Positions 10,182-18,834 of a DNA stretch of 64,000 bases are shown in pieces. Made by a program: the position numbers and the translations under genes. Under the pieces are notes generated by a model. That model saw nothing but the letters and a program-made list of their open reading frames with translations. It was not told the origin of the DNA and did no database searches. The first letter of the stretch is position 1. Every line of letters starts with the position of its first letter. The DNA is taken from positions 744,001 through 808,000 of the forward strand of contig CAVPUE010000002.1 of the NCBI GenBank assembly GCA_963708895.1, written 5' to 3'. Origin of the DNA: Bacillus_BD sp963708895. Lineage in GTDB: Bacteria; Bacillota; Bacilli; Bacillales; Cytobacillaceae.

Positions 10182-10871
10182 TTGAATCGAAATCAAAGGA
10201 TAACAAGCTCATTAAATGAAAAAAAGACTACTGTTCATCGTCATAAATATAGTAAAATAGAACTAAGTAAAAATTCGCAACTAAACAATTGGAACCCCCT
10301 CAAACGTAAAATAGTACTAATAGGTACGTCTACCGGTGGTCCCAATGCATTGCAAACCGTGTTAACAAAGTTACCGGAAAATATTGATGTTCCGATTGTT
10401 ATTGTACAACATATGCCACCAGGTTTTACTTCTACCTTGGCGAATCGATTAAACGGTTTATCAAAAATAACGGTAAAAGAAGCTGAAGATGGAGAAATAT
10501 TACTAAAAGGAACGGCTTATATTGCTCCTGGAGGTTATCAATTAACACTGAAATCAATTGGAAATAAAGCAGTGGCGCATATCGATAAAAGTACTAAGAA
10601 TTGCTTGCACTGTCCTTCAGTCGATCTATTACTATCTTCAGCGGTTGTACTTAAAGAATTTGCAAAGATTGTCGTGATTATGACTGGTATGGGCTCTGAC
10701 GGTGTTTCTGGTTTAAAACATTTGAAAAAGACTGATGAGGTAAAGGCAATAGCAGAATCCCAAGAAACATGCGTAGTTTTTGGTATGCCAAAAGCAGCTA
10801 TTGCAACTGGATTGATTGATGAGGTTCATACTGTTGAAAATATTGCAGACACGATCATGAAATATCTTTGA
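10182..10871 (+). CDS. cheB: CheB methylesterase lacking the receiver domain
   Basis: CheB removes methyl groups from (and deamidates) chemoreceptors. This copy has 229 residues: a basic, Asn/Ser-rich N-terminal segment of about 40 residues, then only the catalytic domain. The triad is visible as S50 (IGTSTGGP), H77 (VQHMPPGFT) and D173 (MTGMGSDG), and the GMPKAA stretch is conserved. Bacillus CheB is normally about 350 residues, with an N-terminal CheY-like receiver that controls activity. Here flhG ends 9 bp upstream, so there is no room for one. Translation starts at TTG 10182 with AAAGG upstream. Activity may be constitutive or controlled in another way (inference). Confidence 0.9.
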   Translation: MNRNQRITSSLNEKKTTVHRHKYSKIELSKNSQLNNWNPLKRKIVLIGTSTGGPNALQTVLTKLPENIDVPIVIVQHMPPGFTSTLANRLNGLSKITVKEAEDGEILLKGTAYIAPGGYQLTLKSIGNKAVAHIDKSTKNCLHCPSVDLLLSSAVVLKEFAKIVVIMTGMGSDGVSGLKHLKKTDEVKAIAESQETCVVFGMPKAAIATGLIDEVHTVENIADTIMKYL

Positions 10872-10891
10872 TTCGGAAGAGGTGTAGCTAA

Positions 10892-12961
10892 ATGGAAATG
10901 AGTCAGTATTTAGAAGTCTTTATAGAGGAAAGTAAAGAACATCTGCAATCATGTAATGATCATTTATTGGAATTAGAAAAAAATCCAAACGATATGAGAA
11001 TTATTAGTGAAATATTTCGGTCCGCGCATACATTAAAAGGAATGTCTGCCACAATGGGGTATGATGATTTAGCTAAATTAACTCATCAAATGGAAAATGT
11101 ATTAGATGGGATTAGAAATCAAACGATATCTGTTTCACCTATTCTATTAGATATTATTTTTTTAGCTGTAGATGATTTAGAAGCCATGATTCAATCGATT
11201 GCAAACGGTGGAGACGGTAAGAAAGATGTTTCAACGGTCGTAGATAAGCTAAAAATGATTGAAAATGGTCAAAACCCTAATGAAACAGATGGGAGAATGG
11301 AAGTTGCGGTGGCCACAGCAGAGCCAAATCAGGAATTAACCGTTCACTATGATGAATTTGAACGAACTGTCATCGGTCAATCACAAGAACAGGGATTTCA
11401 TACATATGAAATTTCAATTTCATTACGTAAAGACTGCATATTAAAAGCTGCAAGAGTCTATATGATTTTTGAAGTATTGGAGAAAATTGGTGAAATTATT
11501 AAATCGATTCCTACTGTAGAGCAGTTAGAGGAAGAACAATTCGACCAATCTTTCATGGTTACCTTGATTTCAACAGAAGAGGCATCAGAAATTAAAAAGA
11601 AAGTATTAAAAGTTTCTGAAGTTGAGAAAGTGGACATAACTTCTGTCACTCTAAATAGTTTAGATTCGCAATCACATCATGAAACTAGCAATAAGAATGA
11701 ATCCCAGTTCACAGAAGTTCAATCGAAAGAGGATAATAAGTCGAATATAGCAAAACAAGATCAATCTGAAGATACAAAAGAGCAGTCTACACAACACAGT
11801 AGTGGGAAAGCTGCAAATAAAACGATTAGAGTTAATATTGAACGTCTTGATATCCTATTAAATTTATTTGAAGAGTTAGTGATTGATAGGGGAAGACTTG
11901 AACAAATTTCTTCTGAATTAAATAATCAGGAATTGCAAGAAACCGTTGATCGAATGTCAAGGACGACAGGTGATTTACAAAATATTATCTTAAATATGCG
12001 GATGGTTCCGATTGAGATGGTCTTTAATCGTTTCCCACGTATGGTTAGACAATTGTCAAGAGATTTACAGAAGAATGTGAACCTTGAAATTGTAGGTGCA
12101 GAAACAGAACTTGATCGAACGGTTATAGACGAAATTGGTGATCCGTTAGTGCATTTAATAAGGAATTCTCTCGATCATGGTATTGAGACACCTGATATTC
12201 GTAAAGCAAAAGGAAAACCTGAAGAAGGTACCGTCTTATTGAAGGCTTATCATAGTGGAAATCATGTATTTATAGAGATTGAGGATGATGGAGCAGGAAT
12301 CAATCGAGACAAAGTATTACAAAAAGCACTTAATAATGGAATTGTGAACGAACAATTAGCTGAAACATTAACTGATAAACAAGTATATGAATTAATTTTT
12401 GCATCTGGATTTTCAACGGCTGAAGCCATTTCTAATGTTTCTGGACGTGGTGTTGGTTTAGATGTGGTCAAAAATACAATTGAAACGTTAGGTGGAAATG
12501 TGTCAGTGGATTCTGTTGAAGGGAAGGGATCACGGTTCTCGATCCAATTGCCATTAACATTATCGATCATTTCTGTCATGCTCGTTGAAATTCAAAAGGA
12601 AAAGTATGCGATCCCACTTTCATCGATTTTAGAAACGGCGATTATTAAGAAGACTGAAATCCTACATGCCCATAATCAAAAGGTGATTGACTTCCGCGGG
12701 AAAATTGTACCTTTATTATTTTTAAAAGATTTATTTGAAGTTCCAGTGTATAAAGAAGATGATGAATATATTTCATTAGTCATTGTTAGAAAAGGAGAAA
12801 AGATGGCAGGAATTGTTGTAGATTCATTTATTGGTCAGCAAGAAATTGTTCTAAAATCATTTGGTAATTATTTAACTAATATTTTTGCCATTCCTGGTGC
12901 GACCATTTTAGGTGATGGACAAGTTGCGTTAATTGTTGATTGCAACGCATTGTTAAAATAA
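10892..12961 (+). CDS. cheA: Chemotaxis histidine kinase CheA
   Basis: CheA autophosphorylates in response to receptors and passes phosphate to CheY. The 689 residues contain an HPt domain with the phosphorylated His at H46 (SAHTLKGMSATMG), a CheY-binding P2 region, and an acidic linker. A dimerisation domain follows, then the kinase domain (N box LVHLIRNSLDHGIE, G1 DDGAGI, G2 GRGVGLDVVK) and a C-terminal CheW-like domain. GAGGTG lies about 8 bp before the ATG. It is 20 bp downstream of cheB and upstream of cheW. Confidence 0.97.
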   Translation: MEMSQYLEVFIEESKEHLQSCNDHLLELEKNPNDMRIISEIFRSAHTLKGMSATMGYDDLAKLTHQMENVLDGIRNQTISVSPILLDIIFLAVDDLEAMIQSIANGGDGKKDVSTVVDKLKMIENGQNPNETDGRMEVAVATAEPNQELTVHYDEFERTVIGQSQEQGFHTYEISISLRKDCILKAARVYMIFEVLEKIGEIIKSIPTVEQLEEEQFDQSFMVTLISTEEASEIKKKVLKVSEVEKVDITSVTLNSLDSQSHHETSNKNESQFTEVQSKEDNKSNIAKQDQSEDTKEQSTQHSSGKAANKTIRVNIERLDILLNLFEELVIDRGRLEQISSELNNQELQETVDRMSRTTGDLQNIILNMRMVPIEMVFNRFPRMVRQLSRDLQKNVNLEIVGAETELDRTVIDEIGDPLVHLIRNSLDHGIETPDIRKAKGKPEEGTVLLKAYHSGNHVFIEIEDDGAGINRDKVLQKALNNGIVNEQLAETLTDKQVYELIFASGFSTAEAISNVSGRGVGLDVVKNTIETLGGNVSVDSVEGKGSRFSIQLPLTLSIISVMLVEIQKEKYAIPLSSILETAIIKKTEILHAHNQKVIDFRGKIVPLLFLKDLFEVPVYKEDDEYISLVIVRKGEKMAGIVVDSFIGQQEIVLKSFGNYLTNIFAIPGATILGDGQVALIVDCNALLK

Positions 12962-13002
12962 AGGAATGCTTTACATTTTAACTCAGGAAAGAGGTGTATT
13001 CT

Positions 13003-13470
13003 ATGTCTGAACAGAGTGTTGCAGATATAAAACTAATCGTTTTTCAATTATATGGAAAAGAGTATGGGATTTCAGTTGATTTTGTACATGGAATTGAAAA
13101 AGTTCAGCAGATAACAAGGGTTCCAGGAACAGCTTCGTTTGTGAAAGGGGTTATTAATCTACGGGGAATTGTGACACCTATTATCGATCTTCGAAAAAGG
13201 TTTGGACTTGAGGAAACGGAATATAATGATTCCACTCGTGTGATCATTGTTGCATTTGATGATATTGAAGTAGGATTAATTGTTGATGCAGCGAACGATG
13301 TAATCGATATATCAGAGGGTGATATTGAGCCATCACCTGAAATGGTTGGTGTTGAAAGTGATGAATTTGTAAAGGGAGTTGTAAAAGTAGACAATCGGTT
13401 ACTCATACTCCTTGATCTTGAGAAAATTTTAAATAAGGATCAAACAAAATTAGAAGACATGGAAGAATAA
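13003..13470 (+). CDS. cheW: Chemotaxis coupling protein CheW
   Basis: CheW couples chemoreceptors to CheA. The 155 residues form one CheW (SH3-like) domain, with conserved stretches RVPGTASFVKGVINLRG and PIIDLRKRFGL. ATG 13003 is preferred over the in-frame GTG at 12994 because the latter overlaps the GAAAGAGGTG Shine-Dalgarno; the length then matches B. subtilis. It lies between cheA and cheC. Confidence 0.96.
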   Translation: MSEQSVADIKLIVFQLYGKEYGISVDFVHGIEKVQQITRVPGTASFVKGVINLRGIVTPIIDLRKRFGLEETEYNDSTRVIIVAFDDIEVGLIVDAANDVIDISEGDIEPSPEMVGVESDEFVKGVVKVDNRLLILLDLEKILNKDQTKLEDMEE

Positions 13471-13472
13471 CA

Positions 13473-14111
13473 ATGAAATATTTTGATGAATTTTCAATCG
13501 AAAATTTGGATATCCTCAAAGAAATAGGGAATATTGGTGCTGGGAATGCAGCTACATCTTTATCAATAATTTTAAATAAAAAGATTCAAATGAAAGTACC
13601 AAATGTTCGCGTGATGACTTTTGATCATGTTGTCGAAATGGCAGGTGGAGCAGAAAATGTAGTTGCTGGCATTTATTTTCGAGTCGAAGGAGATGCACCA
13701 TGTAATCTATTTTTTATCTTATCGATTGAGCAAGCAAATACATACATCCAACAAATGATAGGTGATCATCTGTTATCATTTGATATCCCACCCTATAACG
13801 ACATGGCTTTATCGGCGCTACAAGAATTAGGCAATATGTTGGCTGGTTCCTATTTGTCTGCTCTTTCTGATTTTACAGGACTGCATTTATATCCATCAGT
13901 GCCAGCAACCAGTATAGATATGCTCGGAGCTATTCTAAGTTACGGTTTTCTTGAGTTATCACATTATAGTGATATTGCGATTGTCATTGATACTGCATTA
14001 ATTGATTTGAATGAAGATCAAATGGGTGTCGAGGGACACTTTCTCCTTATACCAGATCCGCAATCATTTGATATTATTTTTCATTCACTAGGAGTTGCGG
14101 TTGATGGATAA
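13473..14111 (+). CDS. cheC: CheY-P phosphatase CheC
   Basis: CheC dephosphorylates CheY-P and, with CheD, takes part in adaptation. The 212-residue protein has both phosphatase motifs, EIGNIGAGNAATSLS near residue 15 and ELGNMLAGSYLSALS near residue 117. It begins 3 bp after cheW and its end overlaps cheD, consistent with the CheC-CheD partnership. Confidence 0.95.
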   Translation: MKYFDEFSIENLDILKEIGNIGAGNAATSLSIILNKKIQMKVPNVRVMTFDHVVEMAGGAENVVAGIYFRVEGDAPCNLFFILSIEQANTYIQQMIGDHLLSFDIPPYNDMALSALQELGNMLAGSYLSALSDFTGLHLYPSVPATSIDMLGAILSYGFLELSHYSDIAIVIDTALIDLNEDQMGVEGHFLLIPDPQSFDIIFHSLGVAVDG

Positions 14112-14601
14112 GACCGAAGAAATCATCAAAGTTGGTATAGCTGAAATGAAAGTAGTAAAGGCACCAGATTTAATACGTACAACAGGATTAGGATCTTGTG
14201 TAGGTGTGGTTGTATTTGATCCATTAATGAAAATTGCAGGATTGGCCCATGTGATGCTACCAGATTCATCACTAGCTAAAAGCCATTCAGTTAATTTAGC
14301 TAAATATGCTGATACAGCTGTTGTAGAACTTGTTTCTACTGTTATTAAACAGGGTGCTAGGAAAGTAGGCTTAAAGGCAAAAATAGCTGGTGGAGCTCAA
14401 ATGTTTCAATTTTCCACTGGAAATGAAATGATGAGAATCGGGCCGAGAAATATTGAAGCGGTTAAAAATCAATTGGCGAATCTCCATATTTTATTAGTCG
14501 GAGAAGATGTAGGTGGACATAGTGGTAGAACGATACAATTTGATCCGAATACTGGCATTTTACAAATAAGAACGGTTAATAAAGGGATTTCTTATTTGTA
14601 A
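14104..14601 (+). CDS. cheD: Chemoreceptor glutamine deamidase CheD
   Basis: CheD deamidates chemoreceptor glutamines and binds CheC. ATG 14104 is used, with GGAG at 14091-14094; in-frame TTGs at 14095 and 14101 are too close to it. The product is 165 residues. The active-site cysteine C32 (GLGSCVGVVVFD) and histidine H49 (GLAHVMLP) are present. It overlaps the cheC stop by 8 bp. Confidence 0.95.
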   Translation: MDKTEEIIKVGIAEMKVVKAPDLIRTTGLGSCVGVVVFDPLMKIAGLAHVMLPDSSLAKSHSVNLAKYADTAVVELVSTVIKQGARKVGLKAKIAGGAQMFQFSTGNEMMRIGPRNIEAVKNQLANLHILLVGEDVGGHSGRTIQFDPNTGILQIRTVNKGISYL

Positions 14602-14663
14602 ATGTACACTGGACGGGAATGAACATGACACAAGAGTTCATGAGATTGAAGGAGTGTCTTTAG

Positions 14664-15428
14664 GTGGTACATGCTATGAGTAAGGATGAAGAGCTAATCT
14701 GGGAAAAGTGGATAACCTCTCGGGACGAAGAGGCTGGAAATATCTTAATAAAAAAGTATGAATCACTTGTTCGATATCATGTGCAGCGTATTTCTGTCTC
14801 CTTACCAAAAAATGTTTCAAGAGATGACTTAAAAAGTCTTGGAATGATGGGATTATTGGATGCGTTAGAAAAATTTGATACAAAAAGAAATTTGAAATTT
14901 GATACGTATGCTTCTTTTCGAATCCGCGGGGCGATTTTAGACGGATTAAGAAAAGAAGACTGGCTTCCAAGAGGTACAAGAGAAAAAGCAAAAAAGATAG
15001 AAGCAGTAACCGAAAAGCTTCAACAAAAATATATGCGTCATGTTACGGAGGAAGAAATTGCTTCTGAATTAAAGATATCCGTTGAAGAAGTATATACAAC
15101 CACAAATGAACATTTTTTTGCTAATCTATTATCCATTGATGAGCAGTCTTCTTATTCGGATGAAAAGAACGGACAACCGTTTTTCATCAAAGACAACAAA
15201 GTAGAACTTCCTGATGAAAAGTTGGTAAAACAGGAAATGGTAAAAGAATTAACTGAATTAATTTCTAGACTTTCTGATAAAGAGCAACTCGTGATCAGCT
15301 TATTTTATAAAGAAGAAATGACTTTAACAGAAATTGGACAAATCATGGGCTTATCTACATCTAGAATTTCTCAGATTCACTCAAAATGCATATACAAATT
15401 AAAGGGATTAATCGAAAAGCTGATTTGA
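14664..15428 (+). CDS. sigD: RNA polymerase sigma factor SigD (sigma-28 type)
   Basis: SigD directs transcription of late flagellar, motility and autolysin genes. The 254 residues hold region 2 (DLKSLGMMGLLDALEKFD, FDTYASFRIRGAILDGLR), region 3 (HVTEEEIASELKIS) and region 4 with its helix-turn-helix (MTLTEIGQIMGLSTSRISQIH). GTG 14664 has AAGGAG about 9 bp upstream; ATG 14676 behind AGGTGG is an equally possible start. Position near the end of fla/che matches B. subtilis. Confidence 0.95.
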   Translation: MVHAMSKDEELIWEKWITSRDEEAGNILIKKYESLVRYHVQRISVSLPKNVSRDDLKSLGMMGLLDALEKFDTKRNLKFDTYASFRIRGAILDGLRKEDWLPRGTREKAKKIEAVTEKLQQKYMRHVTEEEIASELKISVEEVYTTTNEHFFANLLSIDEQSSYSDEKNGQPFFIKDNKVELPDEKLVKQEMVKELTELISRLSDKEQLVISLFYKEEMTLTEIGQIMGLSTSRISQIHSKCIYKLKGLIEKLI

Positions 15429-15451
15429 ATTTTTAATGGATAGAGTGAGAT

Positions 15452-16090
15452 ATGATGATATTTTTGGTAATAGTCAGTATAGCATTGAATATGATCGCCT
15501 TTCTTTTAATTGCTATTCTTTTCTTACGACAGAATAAGTTAATTAAAATGGAAGAAAGTTTAAAACAGCCAGTAAAAGAGATGGAAGATCTGATGACAAC
15601 CTATTTACTTCAGATGAAAGAAGAAAATGAACAATTTATTAAAAGTGTAAAAGGTTTAAAAAAGGACAAGAATGATTTACAATCAACATCTGTTAAGTTC
15701 TCACCTATTAAATTAGAACATGTGGAAGAGAAAAGTCTTCAATCGGTTAAAAATAAAGAAGTTCCAATAGATAGAAAATCTGACCAACTGGATTCTCCTG
15801 AAAACTTCACCTCTTTAATAGGTAAAACGATTGGTAATCAAGCTGTTAAAGCCTATCAAAGACAAAATCAACATACTGAAAAAGAGATAGAAGAGATTGA
15901 GAGAGTAACATCGGAAAAAAGTGAAACCAATCCAGAACCTCAAATAAGCTCTAATAATCAAATCGACGGAGATCTAGTACTACACTTACAAAAACAAGGT
16001 TGTTCACTAGAGACAATCGCTAAAAAGTTAAATAGGGGCAAAACAGAAATCGAACTATATCTAACGTTCCATGAAAAAAGAAAAGAATAA
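15452..16090 (+). CDS. swrB: SwrB/YlxL-like membrane protein
   Basis: Homologue by position and architecture of B. subtilis SwrB (YlxL), which promotes flagellar export apparatus function and swarming. The 212 residues begin with one transmembrane helix (FLVIVSIALNMIAFLLIAILFL). A charged, probably coiled-coil and disordered middle follows, then a conserved C-terminal helix with the motif CSLETIAKKLNRGKTEIELYL. It is longer than the B. subtilis protein, mostly in the linker. It is the last fla/che gene; rpsB follows behind its own promoter. A second ATG at 15455 is an alternative start. Confidence 0.82.
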   Translation: MMIFLVIVSIALNMIAFLLIAILFLRQNKLIKMEESLKQPVKEMEDLMTTYLLQMKEENEQFIKSVKGLKKDKNDLQSTSVKFSPIKLEHVEEKSLQSVKNKEVPIDRKSDQLDSPENFTSLIGKTIGNQAVKAYQRQNQHTEKEIEEIERVTSEKSETNPEPQISSNNQIDGDLVLHLQKQGCSLETIAKKLNRGKTEIELYLTFHEKRKE

Positions 16091-16091
16091 C

Positions 16092-16120
16092 TTGATTGTC
16101 TTTGTTAATTATGTTATATT
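16092..16120 (+). promoter_or_regulatory. Predicted SigA promoter of rpsB
   Basis: TTGATT at 16092-16097, a 17-bp spacer and TATATT at 16115-16120, with an extended TG at 16112-16113. It lies just after swrB and before a structured leader, so rpsB can be expressed independently of fla/che. Confidence 0.6.
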
Positions 16121-16141
16121 ATAAAACGGTGTTAATACACA

Positions 16142-16204
16142 CGCTTATCGATCTTCATAAATGGTGCTGTTTATAAACAGTTTTATGAAGAAATGAAATA
16201 AGCG
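16142..16204 (+). promoter_or_regulatory. Structured 5' leader of rpsB, candidate S2 autoregulatory RNA
   Basis: Three nested perfect inverted repeats are visible. CGCTTAT (16142-16148) pairs with ATAAGCG (16198-16204), CTTCATAAA (16153-16161) with TTTATGAAG (16182-16190), and the inner CTGTTTATAAACAG (16167-16180) is palindromic. The fold ends about 20 bases before the rpsB Shine-Dalgarno (TAGGAGGA). Ribosomal protein genes often have autoregulatory leaders; binding by S2 is inference. Confidence 0.55.
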
Positions 16205-16235
16205 GAGGATACAAAACCAAATAGGAGGAAAATTT

Positions 16236-16951
16236 ATGTCAGTCATTTCAATGAAACAATTATTAGAAGCAGGTGTACACTTCGGACACCAAACACGTCG
16301 TTGGAACCCAAAAATGAAAAAATATATTTTTACGGAACGTAACGGCATTTATATCATTGACCTACAAAAAACAGTTAAAGAAAGTCGAAGAAGCCTATAA
16401 ATATGTTAAAGAATTAGCTGCTAACGGTGGAACAGATGTTATTCGTAGGTACGAAAAAACAAGCGCAAGATTCTGTTAAAGAAGAAGCAATCCGTTCTGG
16501 TATGTACTATGTTAATCAACGTTGGTTAGGTGGAACTTTAACAAACTTTGAAACCATTCAAAAGCGTATTGCACGTTTAAAGGATATTGAAAGAATGGAA
16601 GAAGATGGTACATTTGATGTATTACCTAAAAAAGAAGTTGTTATGTTAAAGAAACAACAAGAGCGTCTTGAAAAATTCTTAGGTGGAATTAAAGAAATGA
16701 AGCAACTTCCTGATGCTTTATTTATTATTGACCCTCGTAAAGAACGTATCGCAGTTGCAGAAGCTCATAAATTGAATATTCCAATCGTAGGTATGGTTGA
16801 TACAAACTGTGACCCAGATGAAATCGATGTAGTGATTCCTGCAAACGATGATGCGATTCGTGCAGTTAAATTATTAACTGGTAAAATGGCAGACGCTATT
16901 TTAGAAGCTAAACAAGGTGAAGAAACAGAAGTAGTTGAAACGAACGCTTAA
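16236..16951 (+). CDS. rpsB: 30S ribosomal protein S2, frame disrupted twice
   Basis: S2 is an essential small-subunit protein. ATG 16236 follows TAGGAGGA, and the N-terminus reads MSVISMKQLLEAGVHFGHQT. The frame breaks at 16380 (extra G between AAA and AAA GTC; expected LQKTVKKVEEAYKY). It breaks again at 16435 (extra G; expected NGGTMLFVGTKKQAQ). Removing both bases gives 237 residues, conserved to the end. Since rpsB is essential and nothing else has decayed, these are very probably sequence errors. A terminator follows at 17023-17062. Confidence 0.95.
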
Positions 16952-17022
16952 GTCACTTAACAAACTTGCAAATTGAACTTTTGTTCTATATATTTATAAA
17001 TGAATATTTTAACCGATTAGGG

Positions 17023-17062
17023 AAAGGTGATAAGAGGGAAACTCCCTTTATCACCTTTTTTT
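17023..17062 (+). terminator. Intrinsic terminator between rpsB and tsf
   Basis: Long hairpin with arms AAAGGTGATAAGAGGGA and TCCCTTTATCACCTTT (one unpaired base) followed by a T run ending at 17062. It separates rpsB from tsf and could be partial, setting the S2 to EF-Ts ratio (inference). Confidence 0.85.
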
Positions 17063-17130
17063 AAAGAATGAGTCTAAGTGAATCGGACTCTTTGGGCAAG
17101 AATAATACATAATTTTAGGAGGAATTTAAA

Positions 17131-18015
17131 ATGGCTGCAATTACAGCACAAATGGTTAAAGAATTACGTGAAAAAACTGGTGCAGGTATGATGGATTGTA
17201 AAAAAGCATTAACACAAACGGATGGGGATATGGAAAAAGCCATTGACTTCTTGCGTGAAAAAGGAATGGCATCTGCAGCGAAAAAAGCAGACCGTATTGC
17301 AGCTGAAGGTTTAACATCAGTTGTTGTTGATGGAAATAATGCCGTAATTTTAGAAATAAACGCTGAAACGGATTTTGTTGCCAAAAACGAAGCATTCCAA
17401 ACATTGGTAAAAGAAGTAGGAGAGCATCTTCTAAGTACTAAGCCTGCAAATGTTGAAGAAGCATTACAAACTACAATGAGCAATGGTTCAACAGTTGATG
17501 CGCACATAAATGCAGCTATTTCAAAAATCGGTGAAAAAATGACTCTTCGTCGTTTTGAAGTAAAAACAAAAACAGATAATGATGCATTTGGTGCATACCT
17601 TCATATGGGAGGACGTATCTCCGTATTAAGTGTATTAGAAGGAACAACAGATGAAAGTGTTGCAAAGGATGTATCTATGCATGTTGCAGCCATTAATCCT
17701 AAATATATTTCACGTGACCAAGTATCTTCTGAAGAAGTGGATCATGAGCGCGAAGTGTTAAAACAACAAGCATTAAACGAAGGAAAACCAGAAAATATTG
17801 TTGTTAAAATGGTTGAAGGGCGCTTAAGTAAATACTTCGAAGAGATTTGCTTACTTGATCAATCTTTTGTTAAAGATCCTGATCAAAAAGTTAAAAAGTA
17901 TGTTGAATCAAAAGGTGCAACAGTCCGTGAATTTGTTCGTTACGAAGTCGGAGAAGGTCTTGAGAAACGTGAAGAAAACTTCGCTGAAGAAGTAATGAAT
18001 CAAATGAAAAAATAA
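17131..18015 (+). CDS. tsf: Translation elongation factor Ts
   Basis: EF-Ts exchanges GDP for GTP on EF-Tu. The 294 residues contain the N-terminal UBA-like domain with signature KELREKTGAGMMDCKKAL, the conserved NAETDFVAKNEAF stretch, and the dimerisation subdomains. AGGAGGAA precedes the ATG. The frame is intact and of standard length. A hairpin terminator follows before pyrH. Confidence 0.97.
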   Translation: MAAITAQMVKELREKTGAGMMDCKKALTQTDGDMEKAIDFLREKGMASAAKKADRIAAEGLTSVVVDGNNAVILEINAETDFVAKNEAFQTLVKEVGEHLLSTKPANVEEALQTTMSNGSTVDAHINAAISKIGEKMTLRRFEVKTKTDNDAFGAYLHMGGRISVLSVLEGTTDESVAKDVSMHVAAINPKYISRDQVSSEEVDHEREVLKQQALNEGKPENIVVKMVEGRLSKYFEEICLLDQSFVKDPDQKVKKYVESKGATVREFVRYEVGEGLEKREENFAEEVMNQMKK

Positions 18016-18040
18016 TGAAGTATAAACGAAGCTCAAATTC

Positions 18041-18068
18041 CAGGGAACACATTGTGTTCCCTGTTTTT
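18041..18068 (+). terminator. Intrinsic terminator or attenuator between tsf and pyrH
   Basis: Perfect 11-bp inverted repeat CAGGGAACACA (18041-18051) and TGTGTTCCCTG (18053-18063) followed by TTTTT. The innermost bases must open to form the loop. Confidence 0.85.
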
Positions 18069-18093
18069 CAAAGTCTAAAAATAATAGTATAAT
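18065..18093 (+). promoter_or_regulatory. Possible promoter of pyrH
   Basis: Consensus -10 TATAAT at 18088-18093, 17 bp after a poor -35 candidate TTTTCA (18065-18070) within the T tract of the preceding terminator. The close spacing to the pyrH Shine-Dalgarno would give a very short leader. Confidence 0.4.
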
Positions 18094-18109
18094 ACATATG
18101 GAGGTTTAT

Positions 18110-18832
18110 ATGACCAATCCAAAATATAAACGCGTCGTATTAAAATTAAGTGGAGAAGCTTTAGCTGGTGATCAAGGTTTCGGTATTTATCCATCCGTTA
18201 TTAAATCTGTTGCAGCCCAAGTAAAAGAGCTTGCCGATTTAGGTGTGGAAGTAGCTGTAGTAGTTGGTGGTGGAAACATCTGGCGTGGAAAAATCGGTGA
18301 AGAGATGGGTATGGATCGTGCAACCGCTGATTATATGGGAATGTTGGCTACAGTAATGAATTCGTTAGCTCTTCAAGATAGTCTTGAACAAGCAGGGTGC
18401 GAAACACGTGTTCAAGTATCGATTGAAATGAGACAAGTGGCAGAACCATATATACGTAGAAGAGCGATCCGCCATTTAGAGAAAAAGCGCGTTGTTATTT
18501 TTGCAGCTGGAACAGGAAATCCATATTTTTCAACAGATACAACAGCCGCATTAAGAGCAGCTGAAATTGAAGCCGAAGTGATTCTTATGGCTAAAAACAA
18601 TGTTGATGGAGTTTATTCTGCCGATCCGCGCATCGATAAAAATGCCATAAAATATGATGAGTTAACTTATTTAGATGTGATTAAAGAAGGTTTAGCAGTC
18701 ATGGATTCTACAGCTTCATCACTTTGCATGGATAATAATATTCCACTTATTGTATTTTCAATTATGGAACATGGCAATATCAAGCGTGCCGTATTGGGTG
18801 AGAAAATCGGAACAATTGTAAGGGGGAAATAA
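18110..18832 (+). CDS. pyrH: UMP kinase
   Basis: PyrH phosphorylates UMP to UDP in pyrimidine nucleotide synthesis. ATG 18110 (MTNPKYKRVVLKLSGEAL) is used because the upstream in-frame ATG at 18098 sits inside the GGAGG ribosome site. The 240 residues belong to the amino-acid kinase family, with KLSGEALAG, VVVGGGNIWRG and the TGNPYFSTDTTAALRA motif. It is two bases from frr. Confidence 0.97.
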   Translation: MTNPKYKRVVLKLSGEALAGDQGFGIYPSVIKSVAAQVKELADLGVEVAVVVGGGNIWRGKIGEEMGMDRATADYMGMLATVMNSLALQDSLEQAGCETRVQVSIEMRQVAEPYIRRRAIRHLEKKRVVIFAAGTGNPYFSTDTTAALRAAEIEAEVILMAKNNVDGVYSADPRIDKNAIKYDELTYLDVIKEGLAVMDSTASSLCMDNNIPLIVFSIMEHGNIKRAVLGEKIGTIVRGK

Positions 18833-18834
18833 TC

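Noticed and set aside
16236..16951. rpsB, infB, polC, pnp and others as pseudogenes
   Set aside because: They are essential or central genes with full conservation on both sides of a single extra base or two, and no second copies are seen in the window.
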